Assembly (NCBI RefSeq): GCF_006716345.1
Contig: NZ_VFOX01000001.1
Coordinates: forward strand, 62,001 to 126,000
Length of the DNA stretch: 64,000 nucleotides
Reading direction: 5' to 3'
Origin: Microbacterium saperdae
GTDB lineage: Bacteria > Actinomycetota > Actinomycetes > Actinomycetales > Microbacteriaceae
This document shows positions 34,852 through 42,820 of this stretch, piece after piece. The notes beneath the pieces were generated by a model. The model saw nothing but the letters and a program-made list of their open reading frames with translations, was not told where the DNA came from and made no database searches. The number at the start of each line of letters is the position of its first letter. Positions within the stretch are counted from its first letter, which is position 1. The translations under genes were made by a program, and so were the position numbers.

Positions 34852-35820
34852 ATGCGCGTTCTCGATTCACACCTGCACCTCTGGGATCCGGAGCTTCTCG
34901 AGTACGACTGGCTGGAGGGCCCGCTCGCGTTCCGATTCGCGGACACCGAGCTCGAGCACGCCCGGCTGGAGCATGCCACGACCGAGAAGTCGGTCTTCGT
35001 GCAGGCCGAGACCGTGGAGGATCGCTTCCTCGACGAGGTGCGCTGGGTGACCACGATGGCCGAGCCGCTCGGGATCGTCGGGATCGTCGCCGGGGCGCGG
35101 CTCGACCGCGGATCCGACACGGTCGCACACCTCGACGGCCTCGCCGCCGAACCGCTCGTCGTCGGCGTGCGGCACAATCTGCAGGGCGAACCGGACGGAC
35201 TCGCGGTGTCCGCGGCGTTCGTCACGGGCGCGCGCGATGTCGCGCAGCGCGGATGGAGCTTCGACGCCTGCGTCCGTGCCGACCAGCTGCCCGAGATCGC
35301 CCGTCTGGCGGGAGCCATCCCCGAGCTGCGGATGGTGCTGGATCACCTCGGCAAGCCCGCGGTGGGCACGGCCGCAGAACCGCTCGCCCCGACGAGCGAG
35401 TGGGTGCGCGACCTCGACGAGCTGGCGCGGCATCCGGAGGTGTTCTGCAAGCTCTCCGGTCTGCCCGGCGAGGCGGCAGGCGACTGGGATGCCGGGCAGC
35501 TGGTGCCGTTCCTCGACGCCGCGGCCGACGCCTTCGGCCCCGAGCGGCTGATGTGGGGGAGCGACTGGCCCGTGTCGGTCATCGGCCCGGCGGAGGAGGG
35601 GGATCCGCACGCCCCCGCCGACGGCTCGCCCACCTATCAGTACACGGCCAGGTCACGCTGGGCGGATGCCGTCGCCGCATGGGCGGCGGACAGAGGGCAC
35701 GGCGTCGACGCGATCATGTGGGCCAATGCCGAGAGCTTCTACCGGACGGACGCGCGACCGACGGTCTTCACCGATCCTGCGCCGCGCCGCCGCGGCATCC
35801 TGGGGTGGCTGCGCGGCTGA
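34852..35820 (+). CDS. Amidohydrolase family L-fuconolactonase-like
   Basis: 322 residues. Amidohydrolase-2 barrel: DSHLHLWDP (HxH metal site) at the N terminus, VGVRHNLQ, LDHLGKP with a His ligand and WGSDWPVS with the catalytic Asp. This pattern and length fit fuconolactonases, which open L-fucono-lactone to L-fuconate. ATG 34852 (MRVLDSHLH) is chosen; the frame to 34822 is not conserved-looking. Neighbours supply all other steps of the non-phosphorylative L-fucose route. Confidence 0.85.
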   Translation: MRVLDSHLHLWDPELLEYDWLEGPLAFRFADTELEHARLEHATTEKSVFVQAETVEDRFLDEVRWVTTMAEPLGIVGIVAGARLDRGSDTVAHLDGLAAEPLVVGVRHNLQGEPDGLAVSAAFVTGARDVAQRGWSFDACVRADQLPEIARLAGAIPELRMVLDHLGKPAVGTAAEPLAPTSEWVRDLDELARHPEVFCKLSGLPGEAAGDWDAGQLVPFLDAAADAFGPERLMWGSDWPVSVIGPAEEGDPHAPADGSPTYQYTARSRWADAVAAWAADRGHGVDAIMWANAESFYRTDARPTVFTDPAPRRRGILGWLRG

Positions 35821-35845
35821 GGTGCAGGTGCCTCACCCGCACCCC

Positions 35846-35945
35846 CGCCCGGCCGCCCGCCCGCCGCGTCGAGTTGGCACCTGTTGCCGTTGAGGTGCGC
35901 TCCGTGCGTCAACAGGTGTCAACTGCTCCGGGCGGGCGGGCGGGC
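35846..35945. repeat. Long intergenic hairpin (family D)
   Basis: AGTTGGCACCTGTTG (35872-35886) pairs with CAACAGGTGTCAACT (35910-35924) with one mismatch, and G+C-only flanks (CGCCCGCCCGCC left, GGCGGGCGGGCG right) extend the stem. It separates the convergent lactonase and SDR genes and can terminate both. Confidence 0.7.
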
Positions 35946-35968
35946 GGCGGGCGGCGGTGTCGCGACGA

Positions 35969-36721
35969 CTACTCGGGACGCGGGCGCAGCGACGCCATGC
36001 CGCCGTCGACCTCGATGAAGGTGCCGGTCGTGGAGCCGGAGGCCGGCGACACCAGGTATGCGACGGCGCCGGCGACCTCGTCCGGGCTCACCAGACGGCC
36101 GTGCGGCTGACGGGCGGCCAGTGCAGCGCGCTCGGCGGCCGGGTCGGTGGCGGAATCCAGCAGGCGGCCGACCCACGGGGTGTCGGCCGTGCCGGGGTTC
36201 ACGGAGTTGACGCGGATGCCCTCGCGCAGGTGATCCGTGGCCATCGCGCGGGTGAGCGCCGCCACGGCCCCCTTCGACGCGCTGTACAGGGCGCGCTGCG
36301 GGAGTCCGGTCGTCGCGGCGATGGATGCCGTGTTGCAGATCGCCGCGGCGGGGGACTGGCGCAACCACGGCAGTGCCGCCGCTGTCACGCGGGCGATGCC
36401 GGTGACGTTGATCGACAGCACGCGCGCCCACTCGTCGTCGTCGTTCGCGGCGATGTCGCCCTGCGCCCCGATGCCGGCGTTGTTCACGACGATGTCGATG
36501 CGGCCGAACTGCGCGCCGACCGCTGCGATGGCGGCTTCGACGCTGGTGCGGTCGGAGACGTCGGCGGTGAAGGCCGCGAACTTCTCATCCGCATGAGTGG
36601 TGTCGCGGTCGAGCACGGCGATCCGGGCACCGTCGTCGTGCAGACGCTGCGCGATCGCGGCACCGAGCCCGGATGCTCCGCCCGTGACGATCGCCACGAG
36701 TCCGTCCAGTGGACCGGTCAT
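35969..36721 (-). CDS. SDR, probable 2-keto-3-deoxy-L-fuconate dehydrogenase
   Basis: 250 residues from ATG 36721, which overlaps the stop of the FAH gene by 4 bases. Classical SDR: TGGASGLGAAIA, NNAGIG, catalytic NTASIAA and YSASK, C-terminal VDGGM. In the pathway known from Xanthomonas campestris an SDR oxidises 2-keto-3-deoxy-L-fuconate to the 2,4-diketo acid that the FAH-family enzyme then cleaves; tight coupling to the FAH gene supports that role here. L-fucose dehydrogenase is the alternative. Confidence 0.82.
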   Translation of the reverse strand: MTGPLDGLVAIVTGGASGLGAAIAQRLHDDGARIAVLDRDTTHADEKFAAFTADVSDRTSVEAAIAAVGAQFGRIDIVVNNAGIGAQGDIAANDDDEWARVLSINVTGIARVTAAALPWLRQSPAAAICNTASIAATTGLPQRALYSASKGAVAALTRAMATDHLREGIRVNSVNPGTADTPWVGRLLDSATDPAAERAALAARQPHGRLVSPDEVAGAVAYLVSPASGSTTGTFIEVDGGMASLRPRPE

Positions 36722-37578
36722 TTCTGTGCCTCCCATGCCACGAACTCCTGGCGCTGACGGCCGAGGCCGTCGATCTCGATCTCGACCACGTCGCCGGCGG
36801 CGAGGTAGGGGTACTTGCCCGAAAGCGCGACGCCCTGCGGCGTGCCGGTGAGGATGAGGTCACCCGGCTCCAGGGTCACGTACTGCGACAGGTGGTGCAC
36901 GATGTGCTCGACCGAGAAGATCATGTCGCTCGTGTTGGAGTCCTGCCGGGGCTCGCCGTTCACGAAGCTGCGCAGGCCGAGTGCGTGGTGATCGACTTCG
37001 TCGGGGGTGACCAGCCAGGGGCCGGTCGGGTTGAACCCCGGGGCGATCTTTCCCTTGGACCACTGGCCGCCGGAGACCTCGATCTGGAAGGCGCGCTCGG
37101 AGACGTCGTTGGCGGTGACGAAGCCGGCGACGTGGGCGAGCGATTCCTCGGGGGAGTCGAGGTAGGAGGCGCGGGCGCCGATCACGATGCCGAGCTCGAC
37201 CTCCCAGTCGGTCTTCTCGCTGCCGCGGGGGATCGTGACCGCATCGTTCGGGCCGACGACCGTGTTCGGGGTCTTCAGGAAGATGATCGGGATCGTCGGC
37301 GGCTCCGAGCCGGATTCGGCCGCGTGGGCCGCGTAGTTCATGCCGATGCAGATCACCGCGCTCGGCCGGGCGATCGGTGCGCCGATGCGGAGGGCCGCGG
37401 CATCCTCGAGCTCGGGGAGCTCGTCGGCGGCCAGCGCGGCGGCGATGCGAGCGCGGAAGTCGCCGGCGAGGAAGTCGCCGTCTACATCGGATGTCAGGGA
37501 GCGGAGGTCGAGGTGGCGGTCGCCCTCGATGAGGACGGGGATCTCGGTCCCTGGGTCGCCAAGCCGCGCGAACTTCAT
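36718..37578 (-). CDS. FAH-family 2,4-diketo-3-deoxy-L-fuconate hydrolase
   Basis: 286 residues. Fumarylacetoacetate hydrolase fold with GMNYAAHA, the metal-binding DWEVELGIVIG and DVSERAFQ, and a C-terminal LTGTPQGVA. Enzymes of this type in the L-fucose and L-rhamnose diketo-hydrolase pathways split 2,4-diketo-3-deoxy acids into pyruvate and lactate. It is first in a two-gene operon with the SDR and divergent from the fuconate dehydratase gene. Confidence 0.88.
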   Translation of the reverse strand: MKFARLGDPGTEIPVLIEGDRHLDLRSLTSDVDGDFLAGDFRARIAAALAADELPELEDAAALRIGAPIARPSAVICIGMNYAAHAAESGSEPPTIPIIFLKTPNTVVGPNDAVTIPRGSEKTDWEVELGIVIGARASYLDSPEESLAHVAGFVTANDVSERAFQIEVSGGQWSKGKIAPGFNPTGPWLVTPDEVDHHALGLRSFVNGEPRQDSNTSDMIFSVEHIVHHLSQYVTLEPGDLILTGTPQGVALSGKYPYLAAGDVVEIEIDGLGRQRQEFVAWEAQK

Positions 37579-37634
37579 GATTCTCCTGATTCGTCGGGGA
37601 GCCGCCGTGCGACGGCCTGTCTCGTTGACAGTAT

Positions 37635-37652
37635 AGACATCGGATGTTTACA
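37635..37652. promoter_or_regulatory. ATCSGATGT motif, site 2
   Basis: ACATCGGATGT (37637-37647) is a perfect 5+1+5 palindrome followed by TTACA, in the 121-base gap between the divergent FAH and fuconate dehydratase genes. It is the best copy of the motif also found at 34822 and 42751. Confidence 0.65.
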
Positions 37653-37699
37653 CTCCAAGAGGTCTGCACGGGATTTCTCCGTGCATGGAGAGGAACCCC

Positions 37700-38995
37700 G
37701 TGAGCCGTATCGTCGCACTCGACACCACCGACATCCGCTTCCCCACGTCGCTCAGCCTCGACGGCTCGGATGCGATGAACCCCGACCCCGATTACTCCGC
37801 GGCCTACGTCGTGGTGCGCACGGATGCGGCCGACGGCATCGAGGGTCACGCGTTCGTCTTCACGATCGGCCGAGGCAACGACGTGCAGGTCGCCGCGATC
37901 GACGCCCTGGCCGGCCACCTGGTCGGACGCGAGATCGAGCCGCTGCTGGATGACATGGGCGGCACGTTCCGCGACATCATCGGCGACTCGCAGCTGCGCT
38001 GGCTCGGCCCGGAGAAGGGCGTCATGCACATGGCGATCGGCGCGGTCATCAACGCGCTGTGGGACATCAAGGCCAAGCGTGCCGGCCTGCCGCTGTGGCA
38101 GCTCCTCGCCCGGATGACGCCGGAGGAGCTGGTCGACCTGGTCGACTTCCGCTACCTCACCAACGCCCTGACCCGCGAAGACGCCCTCGAGATCCTGCGC
38201 GCCGCCGAGCCCGGCCGTGCCGCACGCGAACAGGAGCTGCTCGCCACCGGCTACCCGGGCTACACCACGAGCCCCGGCTGGCTCGGCTACTCCGACGAGA
38301 AGCTGGAACGGCTCGCCCGCGAGGCCATGGCCGACGGCTTCACGCAGATCAAGCTGAAGGTCGGCGCCGACCTCGACGACGACATCCGTCGTTTCCGCAA
38401 GGCGCGCGAGGTGTGCGGCCCCGACTTCCCGATCGCGATCGACGCGAACCAGCGCTGGGAGGTGTCGGAGGCGATCGAGTGGGTGAACGCGCTCGCCGAG
38501 TTCCACCCCGCCTGGATCGAGGAGCCCACGAGCCCCGACGACGTGCTCGGCCACGCCGAGATCGCCCGCGGCATCGCGCCCATCCGTGTCGCGACCGGCG
38601 AGCACGCGCAGAACCGCGTCATCTTCAAGCAGCTGCTGCAGGCCGAAGCCATCTCGGTCATGCAGATCGATGCGGTGCGCGTCGCCGGCGTGAACGAGAA
38701 CATCGCCAACCTGCTGCTCGCCGCGAAGTTCGGCGTGCCGGTCTGCCCGCACGCCGGCGGCGTCGGCCTGTGCGAGGCCGTGCAGCACCTCTCGATGTTC
38801 GACTTCGTCGCCGTCACCGGCACGCGCGAAGGCCGCATGATCGAGTTCGTCGACCACCTGCACGAGCACTTCGTCGTACCCACCGACATCCAGGGCGGCT
38901 CGTACATGGCGCCGACCGCACCGGGCAGCAGCATGGAGATGAAGGCCGAGAGCATCGCCGCCTACACCTGGACGGGCGCCCATGTCGTCGCCTGA
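37700..38995 (+). CDS. L-fuconate dehydratase
   Basis: 431 residues, enolase superfamily. [24 protein letters not shown] at the N terminus is characteristic of L-fuconate dehydratases. Active-site elements: KLKVG lysine motif, metal ligands in [16 protein letters not shown] and ATGEHAQN, and the HAGGVGLCE His. It removes water from L-fuconate to give 2-keto-3-deoxy-L-fuconate. GTG 37700 is chosen because GGAGAGGA ends five bases upstream; ATG 37685 overlaps that site. It overlaps the following aldo/keto reductase by 14 bases. Confidence 0.93.
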   Translation: MSRIVALDTTDIRFPTSLSLDGSDAMNPDPDYSAAYVVVRTDAADGIEGHAFVFTIGRGNDVQVAAIDALAGHLVGREIEPLLDDMGGTFRDIIGDSQLRWLGPEKGVMHMAIGAVINALWDIKAKRAGLPLWQLLARMTPEELVDLVDFRYLTNALTREDALEILRAAEPGRAAREQELLATGYPGYTTSPGWLGYSDEKLERLAREAMADGFTQIKLKVGADLDDDIRRFRKAREVCGPDFPIAIDANQRWEVSEAIEWVNALAEFHPAWIEEPTSPDDVLGHAEIARGIAPIRVATGEHAQNRVIFKQLLQAEAISVMQIDAVRVAGVNENIANLLLAAKFGVPVCPHAGGVGLCEAVQHLSMFDFVAVTGTREGRMIEFVDHLHEHFVVPTDIQGGSYMAPTAPGSSMEMKAESIAAYTWTGAHVVA

Positions 38996-39962
38996 GGTCG
39001 GCACGCCTCGACTCGACATCCCGACGCTCGGATACGGCGCCGCGAACGTCGGCAACCTCTTCCGACCCCTCGGCGATGACGAGGCGTGGGCCGTGCTGGA
39101 CGCGGCGTGGGAGAGCGGCATCCGCTACTACGACACCGCCCCGCACTACGGGCTGGGACTGTCGGAGCGCCGGCTCGGCGCGTTCCTGCAGACCAAGCCC
39201 CGCGAGGAGTACGTGCTGTCGACCAAGGCCGGACGTCTGCTGCGGCCGAACCCGGAGCACTCCGGCGGCCTCGACACCGCGAACGACTTCCACGTGCCGG
39301 ACGACCTGCAGCGCGTGTGGGACTTCTCGGCCGACGGCATCCGTGCCAGCGTCGAGGAGTCGCGCGAGCGGCTGGGCATCGAGCGCATCGACCTGCTCTA
39401 CCTGCACGACCCGGAGCGGCACGACCTCGACCTGGCGCTCGCCGAGGCGCTGCCGGCGATGCAGCAGTTGCGGGACGACGGCGGGGTGACTGCGATCGGC
39501 ATCGGCTCCATGGTGTCGGAGGCGCTCGCCGCGGCCGTGCGCGCGGCCGACCTCGACCTGATCATGGTCGCGGGCCGGTACACGCTGCTCGAGCAGCCCG
39601 CCGCGGTCGACGTGCTGCCCGCGTGCCGGGAGACAGGGACCGGGATCGTCGCGGCATCCGTCTTCAACTCCGGGCTCCTCGCCTCGAGTGAGCCGCGGCG
39701 CGACGGCCGCTACGAGTACGGACAACTGCCGGATGAGCTGTGGGACCGGCTGCTGCGCATCGCCGCAGTGTGCGCGGCGCACGACGTACCGCTGCCCGCG
39801 GCCGCGATCCAGTTCCCGCTGCAGGCCGCCGAGGTGCACTCGGTGGTCGTCGGCGGCAGCCGCCCCGCGCAACTGGTGCAGAATGCCGAGTATGCGGCCC
39901 TCGACATCCCGGTCGCGCTGTGGCAGGACCTCGCCGCTGAACGACTCATCCCCGCGGTCTGA
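38982..39962 (+). CDS. Aldo/keto reductase, probable L-fucose dehydrogenase
   Basis: 326 residues. AKR tetrad: YYDTAPHYG (Asp, Tyr), LSTKAGR (Lys), YLHDPE (His). The [13 protein letters not shown] and [11 protein letters not shown] segments fit the D-threo-aldose/L-fucose 1-dehydrogenase group, which oxidises L-fucose to the lactone with NAD(P). Start ATG overlaps the dehydratase gene by 14 bases, so they are co-translated. It provides the first oxidation of the pathway. Confidence 0.85.
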   Translation: MSSPEVGTPRLDIPTLGYGAANVGNLFRPLGDDEAWAVLDAAWESGIRYYDTAPHYGLGLSERRLGAFLQTKPREEYVLSTKAGRLLRPNPEHSGGLDTANDFHVPDDLQRVWDFSADGIRASVEESRERLGIERIDLLYLHDPERHDLDLALAEALPAMQQLRDDGGVTAIGIGSMVSEALAAAVRAADLDLIMVAGRYTLLEQPAAVDVLPACRETGTGIVAASVFNSGLLASSEPRRDGRYEYGQLPDELWDRLLRIAAVCAAHDVPLPAAAIQFPLQAAEVHSVVVGGSRPAQLVQNAEYAALDIPVALWQDLAAERLIPAV

Positions 39963-39998
39963 CGCGGTGTCTCCCGCACCCCACCGAGAGGAGCATCC

Positions 39999-40418
39999 GT
40001 GCTCGAAGGAATCAACCCGCTGCTCACAGGCGAGCTGCTGCTGCACCTCGACCGGATGGGGCACTCCGACTCCGTCGTGATCGCCGACGCGCACTTCCCG
40101 GCCTGGGCGCTCGGTGCGCGTGTGGTCGATCTGCCCGGCACGTCGACCCCGGAGGTCGTGGCGGCGATCCGGAGTGTGCTGCCGCTGGACGACGCCCCGG
40201 GCATCGATCTGATGACCTCGGCCGACGGTACGGTGCTCGACGTGCAGCACGAGCTGATGGCGGCGGCCGGGACAACGGTCGACTCGACCCGCTTCGTGGA
40301 GCGCTTCGCGTACTACGAGGTCGCGAGGAGCGCGTACCTCCTGGTGCGCACGGGCGAGACCCGCAAATACGGCAACGCGCTGCTGCGCAAGGGAGTCGTG
40401 GGGCACGCCTCGGCCTGA
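39999..40418 (+). CDS. L-fucose mutarotase FucU-like (RbsD/FucU family)
   Basis: 139 residues. MLEGINPLLTGELLLHLDRMGHSDSVVIADAHFP carries the catalytic His and Asp of FucU; the family converts alpha and beta anomers of L-fucose. FVERFAYYEVARSAYLLVRTGE is the FucU-type C-terminal part, different from the rbsD copy at 31833. GTG start with GAGAGGAG five bases upstream. Last gene of the dehydratase-dehydrogenase-mutarotase operon. Confidence 0.9.
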   Translation: MLEGINPLLTGELLLHLDRMGHSDSVVIADAHFPAWALGARVVDLPGTSTPEVVAAIRSVLPLDDAPGIDLMTSADGTVLDVQHELMAAAGTTVDSTRFVERFAYYEVARSAYLLVRTGETRKYGNALLRKGVVGHASA

Positions 40419-40423
40419 AGCAG

Positions 40424-40508
40424 GTCCAGAACTCCGGAGAATCGGGCGCTTCGGGCCGGATCTGACCGTGGAATCGGTTTCGGCCGCAGTTCTTCCGGAG
40501 TTGTGGAC
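40424..40508. repeat. Dispersed hairpin repeat family B, copy 2
   Basis: GTCCAGAACTCCGG (40424-40437) pairs with CCGGAGTTGTGGAC (40495-40508) with one mismatch. The loop holds GCTTCGG and GGAATCGG words as in copy 1 at 29739. It separates the convergent mutarotase and LacI genes. Confidence 0.7.
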
Positions 40509-40538
40509 GCGCGGCGGTCGAGGCTCAGCGCCTGACGC

Positions 40539-41540
40539 TCAGCGGCCGACGGTCGACTCGCGCACGACGAGTTCGGCCGAGAACGGCGTCGGCGCGGGCG
40601 GTGGTGCGCTCGGATCGGCGAGCTGTTCCAGCAGCGCGGCGCCGGCCGCACGGCCGATCGCGTAACCGGGCTGGCGCACGCTGGTCAGCGGCACCACGCT
40701 CTGACGCGCCTGGTCCACGTCGTCGAACCCGACGAGGGCGATGTCCTCCGGCACACGGATCCCGTGGCGCAGGAGCTGCGTGAGCACCCCGGTGGCCACC
40801 ATGTCGTTCGCGGCGAAGACGGCATCGGGGCGGTCCTCGGGGGCCATCGCGACGATCTGCTCTGCGGCGCGCAGCCCGTCCTCCGTGATCAGGTTCTGCA
40901 CGTCGAGCACCGAGACGGATGCCCCCGCGCCGGCGACCGCCTCGCGTAGTCCCTGCAGCCGGTCGTTCGACTGACTCACGGTCGGGCTGCCGAGGAACAG
41001 GATCCGTCTGCGCCCGATCGACAGCAGATGCTCGCCGGCCAGGCGTCCACCGCCGACGTCGTCGAACAGCACGGATGCCACCTTCGACGAGGGCGCGATC
41101 GGGCCGACGACCACCGAGCGGATGCCGCGGTCGGCGAGACGTTCGAGCTGCGGCACCACGTCGTCGAGCGGGTAGATCACGATGCCCTGCACCCGGTGCG
41201 CCTCGAACATCTCGATGTTGCGCCGTTCCTGCGCGCTGTCGCGATTGCTGTTGCTGAAAAACAGCGACCAGCCGCCCTCGCGCGTGACGTCCTCGACGCC
41301 CCGGGAGAGGTCGTGGAAGTACGGCAGCCACGCGTCGAGAAGGATGAGCGCCAGCGCCTTGCTGGAACCGGCGCGCAGCTGACGGGCCGATTCGTTCGGC
41401 ACATACCCGAGCTGTTCGATCGCGGCGCGTACGCGCTCCCGGCTGGCCTCGCCGAGCACGTGCGGATGGTTGAGGTAGTTCGACACGGTCGAGGAGGAGA
41501 CCCCGGCGAGCGCGGCGACGTCTTTGACGCTGGCGGGCAT
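40539..41540 (-). CDS. LacI family transcriptional regulator
   Basis: 333 residues. LacI HTH at residues 3-50 (VKDVAALAGVSSSTVSNYLNHPHVLGEASRERV), then a periplasmic-binding-protein-like sugar domain ending VGFDDVDQARQSVVPLTSVRQP. AAGGAGT lies four bases before the ATG. Two perfect TTGGCACGTGCCAA palindromes are in the divergent region upstream, so it most likely represses itself and the epimerase gene at 41751. Confidence 0.93.
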   Translation of the reverse strand: MPASVKDVAALAGVSSSTVSNYLNHPHVLGEASRERVRAAIEQLGYVPNESARQLRAGSSKALALILLDAWLPYFHDLSRGVEDVTREGGWSLFFSNSNRDSAQERRNIEMFEAHRVQGIVIYPLDDVVPQLERLADRGIRSVVVGPIAPSSKVASVLFDDVGGGRLAGEHLLSIGRRRILFLGSPTVSQSNDRLQGLREAVAGAGASVSVLDVQNLITEDGLRAAEQIVAMAPEDRPDAVFAANDMVATGVLTQLLRHGIRVPEDIALVGFDDVDQARQSVVPLTSVRQPGYAIGRAAGAALLEQLADPSAPPPAPTPFSAELVVRESTVGR

Positions 41541-41625
41541 CGATACTCCTTCGTGGTCGGGTGGGCATCCGGATGCCGGTGTCGCTCAGGAGACCGGAGG
41601 CGACCTGACCACAGTAGCGAACGAA

Positions 41626-41706
41626 TTGGCACGTGCCAAGAAAGTTCTTGACACGTCGGCAGGGCCCGACGTAGCGTGTCTCCCAGATCGAATTGGCACG
41701 TGCCAA
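41626..41706 (+). promoter_or_regulatory. LacI double-operator promoter
   Basis: TTGGCACGTGCCAA occurs at 41626-41639 and 41693-41706, both perfect 14-base palindromes with a central CG. Between them lies a near-consensus promoter, TTGACA (41648-41653), 18 bases, TAGCGT (41672-41677). The operator centres are 67 bases apart, so DNA looping is possible. Confidence 0.85.
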
Positions 41707-41750
41707 TCGGTCGAGGCGACGGTGCCGCACACCCGCCTCCGAGGGATCTC

Positions 41751-42620
41751 ATGAACATCGGCTGCCACGGGCTCGTCTGGACCGGGAACTTCGATGCCGA
41801 CGGCATCCGTCACTCGGTGGAGAAGACGAAGGAGGCCGGCTTCGACCTCATCGAGTTCCCGTTGATGGACCCGTTCGCCTTCGATGTGCAGGCGGCGCGG
41901 GAGTCCCTCGAGGAGCACGATCTCGCGGTGAGCGCCTCGCTCGGTCTGTCCGAGGCGACGGATGTCACGAGCTCGGATCCGGCTGTCGTCGCCGCCGGAG
42001 AGGCGCTGCTGCTGCGGGCGGTCGACGTGCTCGCCGATCTGGGCGGGCAGCACTTCTGCGGCGTGATCTACAGCGCCATGAAGAAGTACATGGAGCCGGT
42101 CACTCCCGCCGGACTCGAGAGCAGCCGTCGCGCGATCGCCACGGTCGCCGACCATGCCGCCGCGCGCGGGGTGTCCGTCGCGCTCGAAGTCGTGAACCGC
42201 TACGAGACCAACGTGCTGAACACCGCTCGTCAGGCGATCGAGTACCTCGCCGAGGTCGATCGTCCGAACCTCGGCATCCATCTCGACACGTACCACATGA
42301 ACATCGAGGAGTCGGATATGTTCGCGCCGGTCCTGGATGCCGAGCCGAGCCTGCAGTACGTGCACATCGGCGAGAGCCACCGCGGCTACCTGGGGACCGG
42401 AACCGTCGATTTCGACACGTTCTTCAAGGCTCTCGGCCGCATCGGCTACGACGGTCCGATCGTGTTCGAGTCGTTCTCCTCGGCCGTGGTCGCGCCGGAC
42501 CTGAGCCGCATGCTCGGCATCTGGCGGAACCTCTGGACGGACAACACCGAGCTGGGGGCGCACGCGAACGCGTTCATCCGCGACAAGCTCGTCGCGGTGG
42601 ACTCGATCCGCCTGCACTGA
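41751..42620 (+). CDS. Sugar isomerase/epimerase, ketose 3-epimerase-like
   Basis: 289 residues, xylose isomerase-like TIM barrel. The metal site of the D-tagatose/D-allulose 3-epimerase group is visible: Glu in LEVVNRYETN, Asp-His in HLDTYHMNIEES, His in HIGESHRG and Glu in FESFSS. These enzymes invert C3 of free ketoses such as tagatose, sorbose or fructose. ATG 41751 is taken; the frame to 41676 crosses the second LacI operator and is rejected. It precedes the CUT2 transporter genes by 200 bases, on the same strand. Confidence 0.87.
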   Translation: MNIGCHGLVWTGNFDADGIRHSVEKTKEAGFDLIEFPLMDPFAFDVQAARESLEEHDLAVSASLGLSEATDVTSSDPAVVAAGEALLLRAVDVLADLGGQHFCGVIYSAMKKYMEPVTPAGLESSRRAIATVADHAAARGVSVALEVVNRYETNVLNTARQAIEYLAEVDRPNLGIHLDTYHMNIEESDMFAPVLDAEPSLQYVHIGESHRGYLGTGTVDFDTFFKALGRIGYDGPIVFESFSSAVVAPDLSRMLGIWRNLWTDNTELGAHANAFIRDKLVAVDSIRLH

Positions 42621-42654
42621 GACCGCCGGAGACGGCGGGATCGGTCGGATCGGA

Positions 42655-42766
42655 ACCTGTGGCCAAGATGTTATTACAGGTCTTCCCATCCGGCCCGACG
42701 TTAGATACATTTAGATACAACTTGCGCAAGACGCGGCGTAGGCTACAGAATTGATCCGATGTTTAC
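42655..42766 (+). promoter_or_regulatory. Composite control region of the CUT2 transporter operon
   Basis: Several elements lie before the ATPase gene. AGATGTTATTACAGGT (42666-42681) is a degenerate copy of the ACCTGT-N4-ACAGGT operator. TTAGATACA is directly repeated (42701-42709 and 42711-42719). CTTGCGCAAG (42721-42730) is a perfect palindrome. TAGGCT (42739-42744) is a possible -10. TTGATCCGATGTTTAC (42751-42766) is the third ATCSGATGT site. The mix suggests control by more than one regulator. Confidence 0.6.
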
Positions 42767-42820
42767 GGCAGCCCGAACTGTCGGCATCGAAACGGGACCT
42801 CCAAGGAAGCAGGTGAGCAC

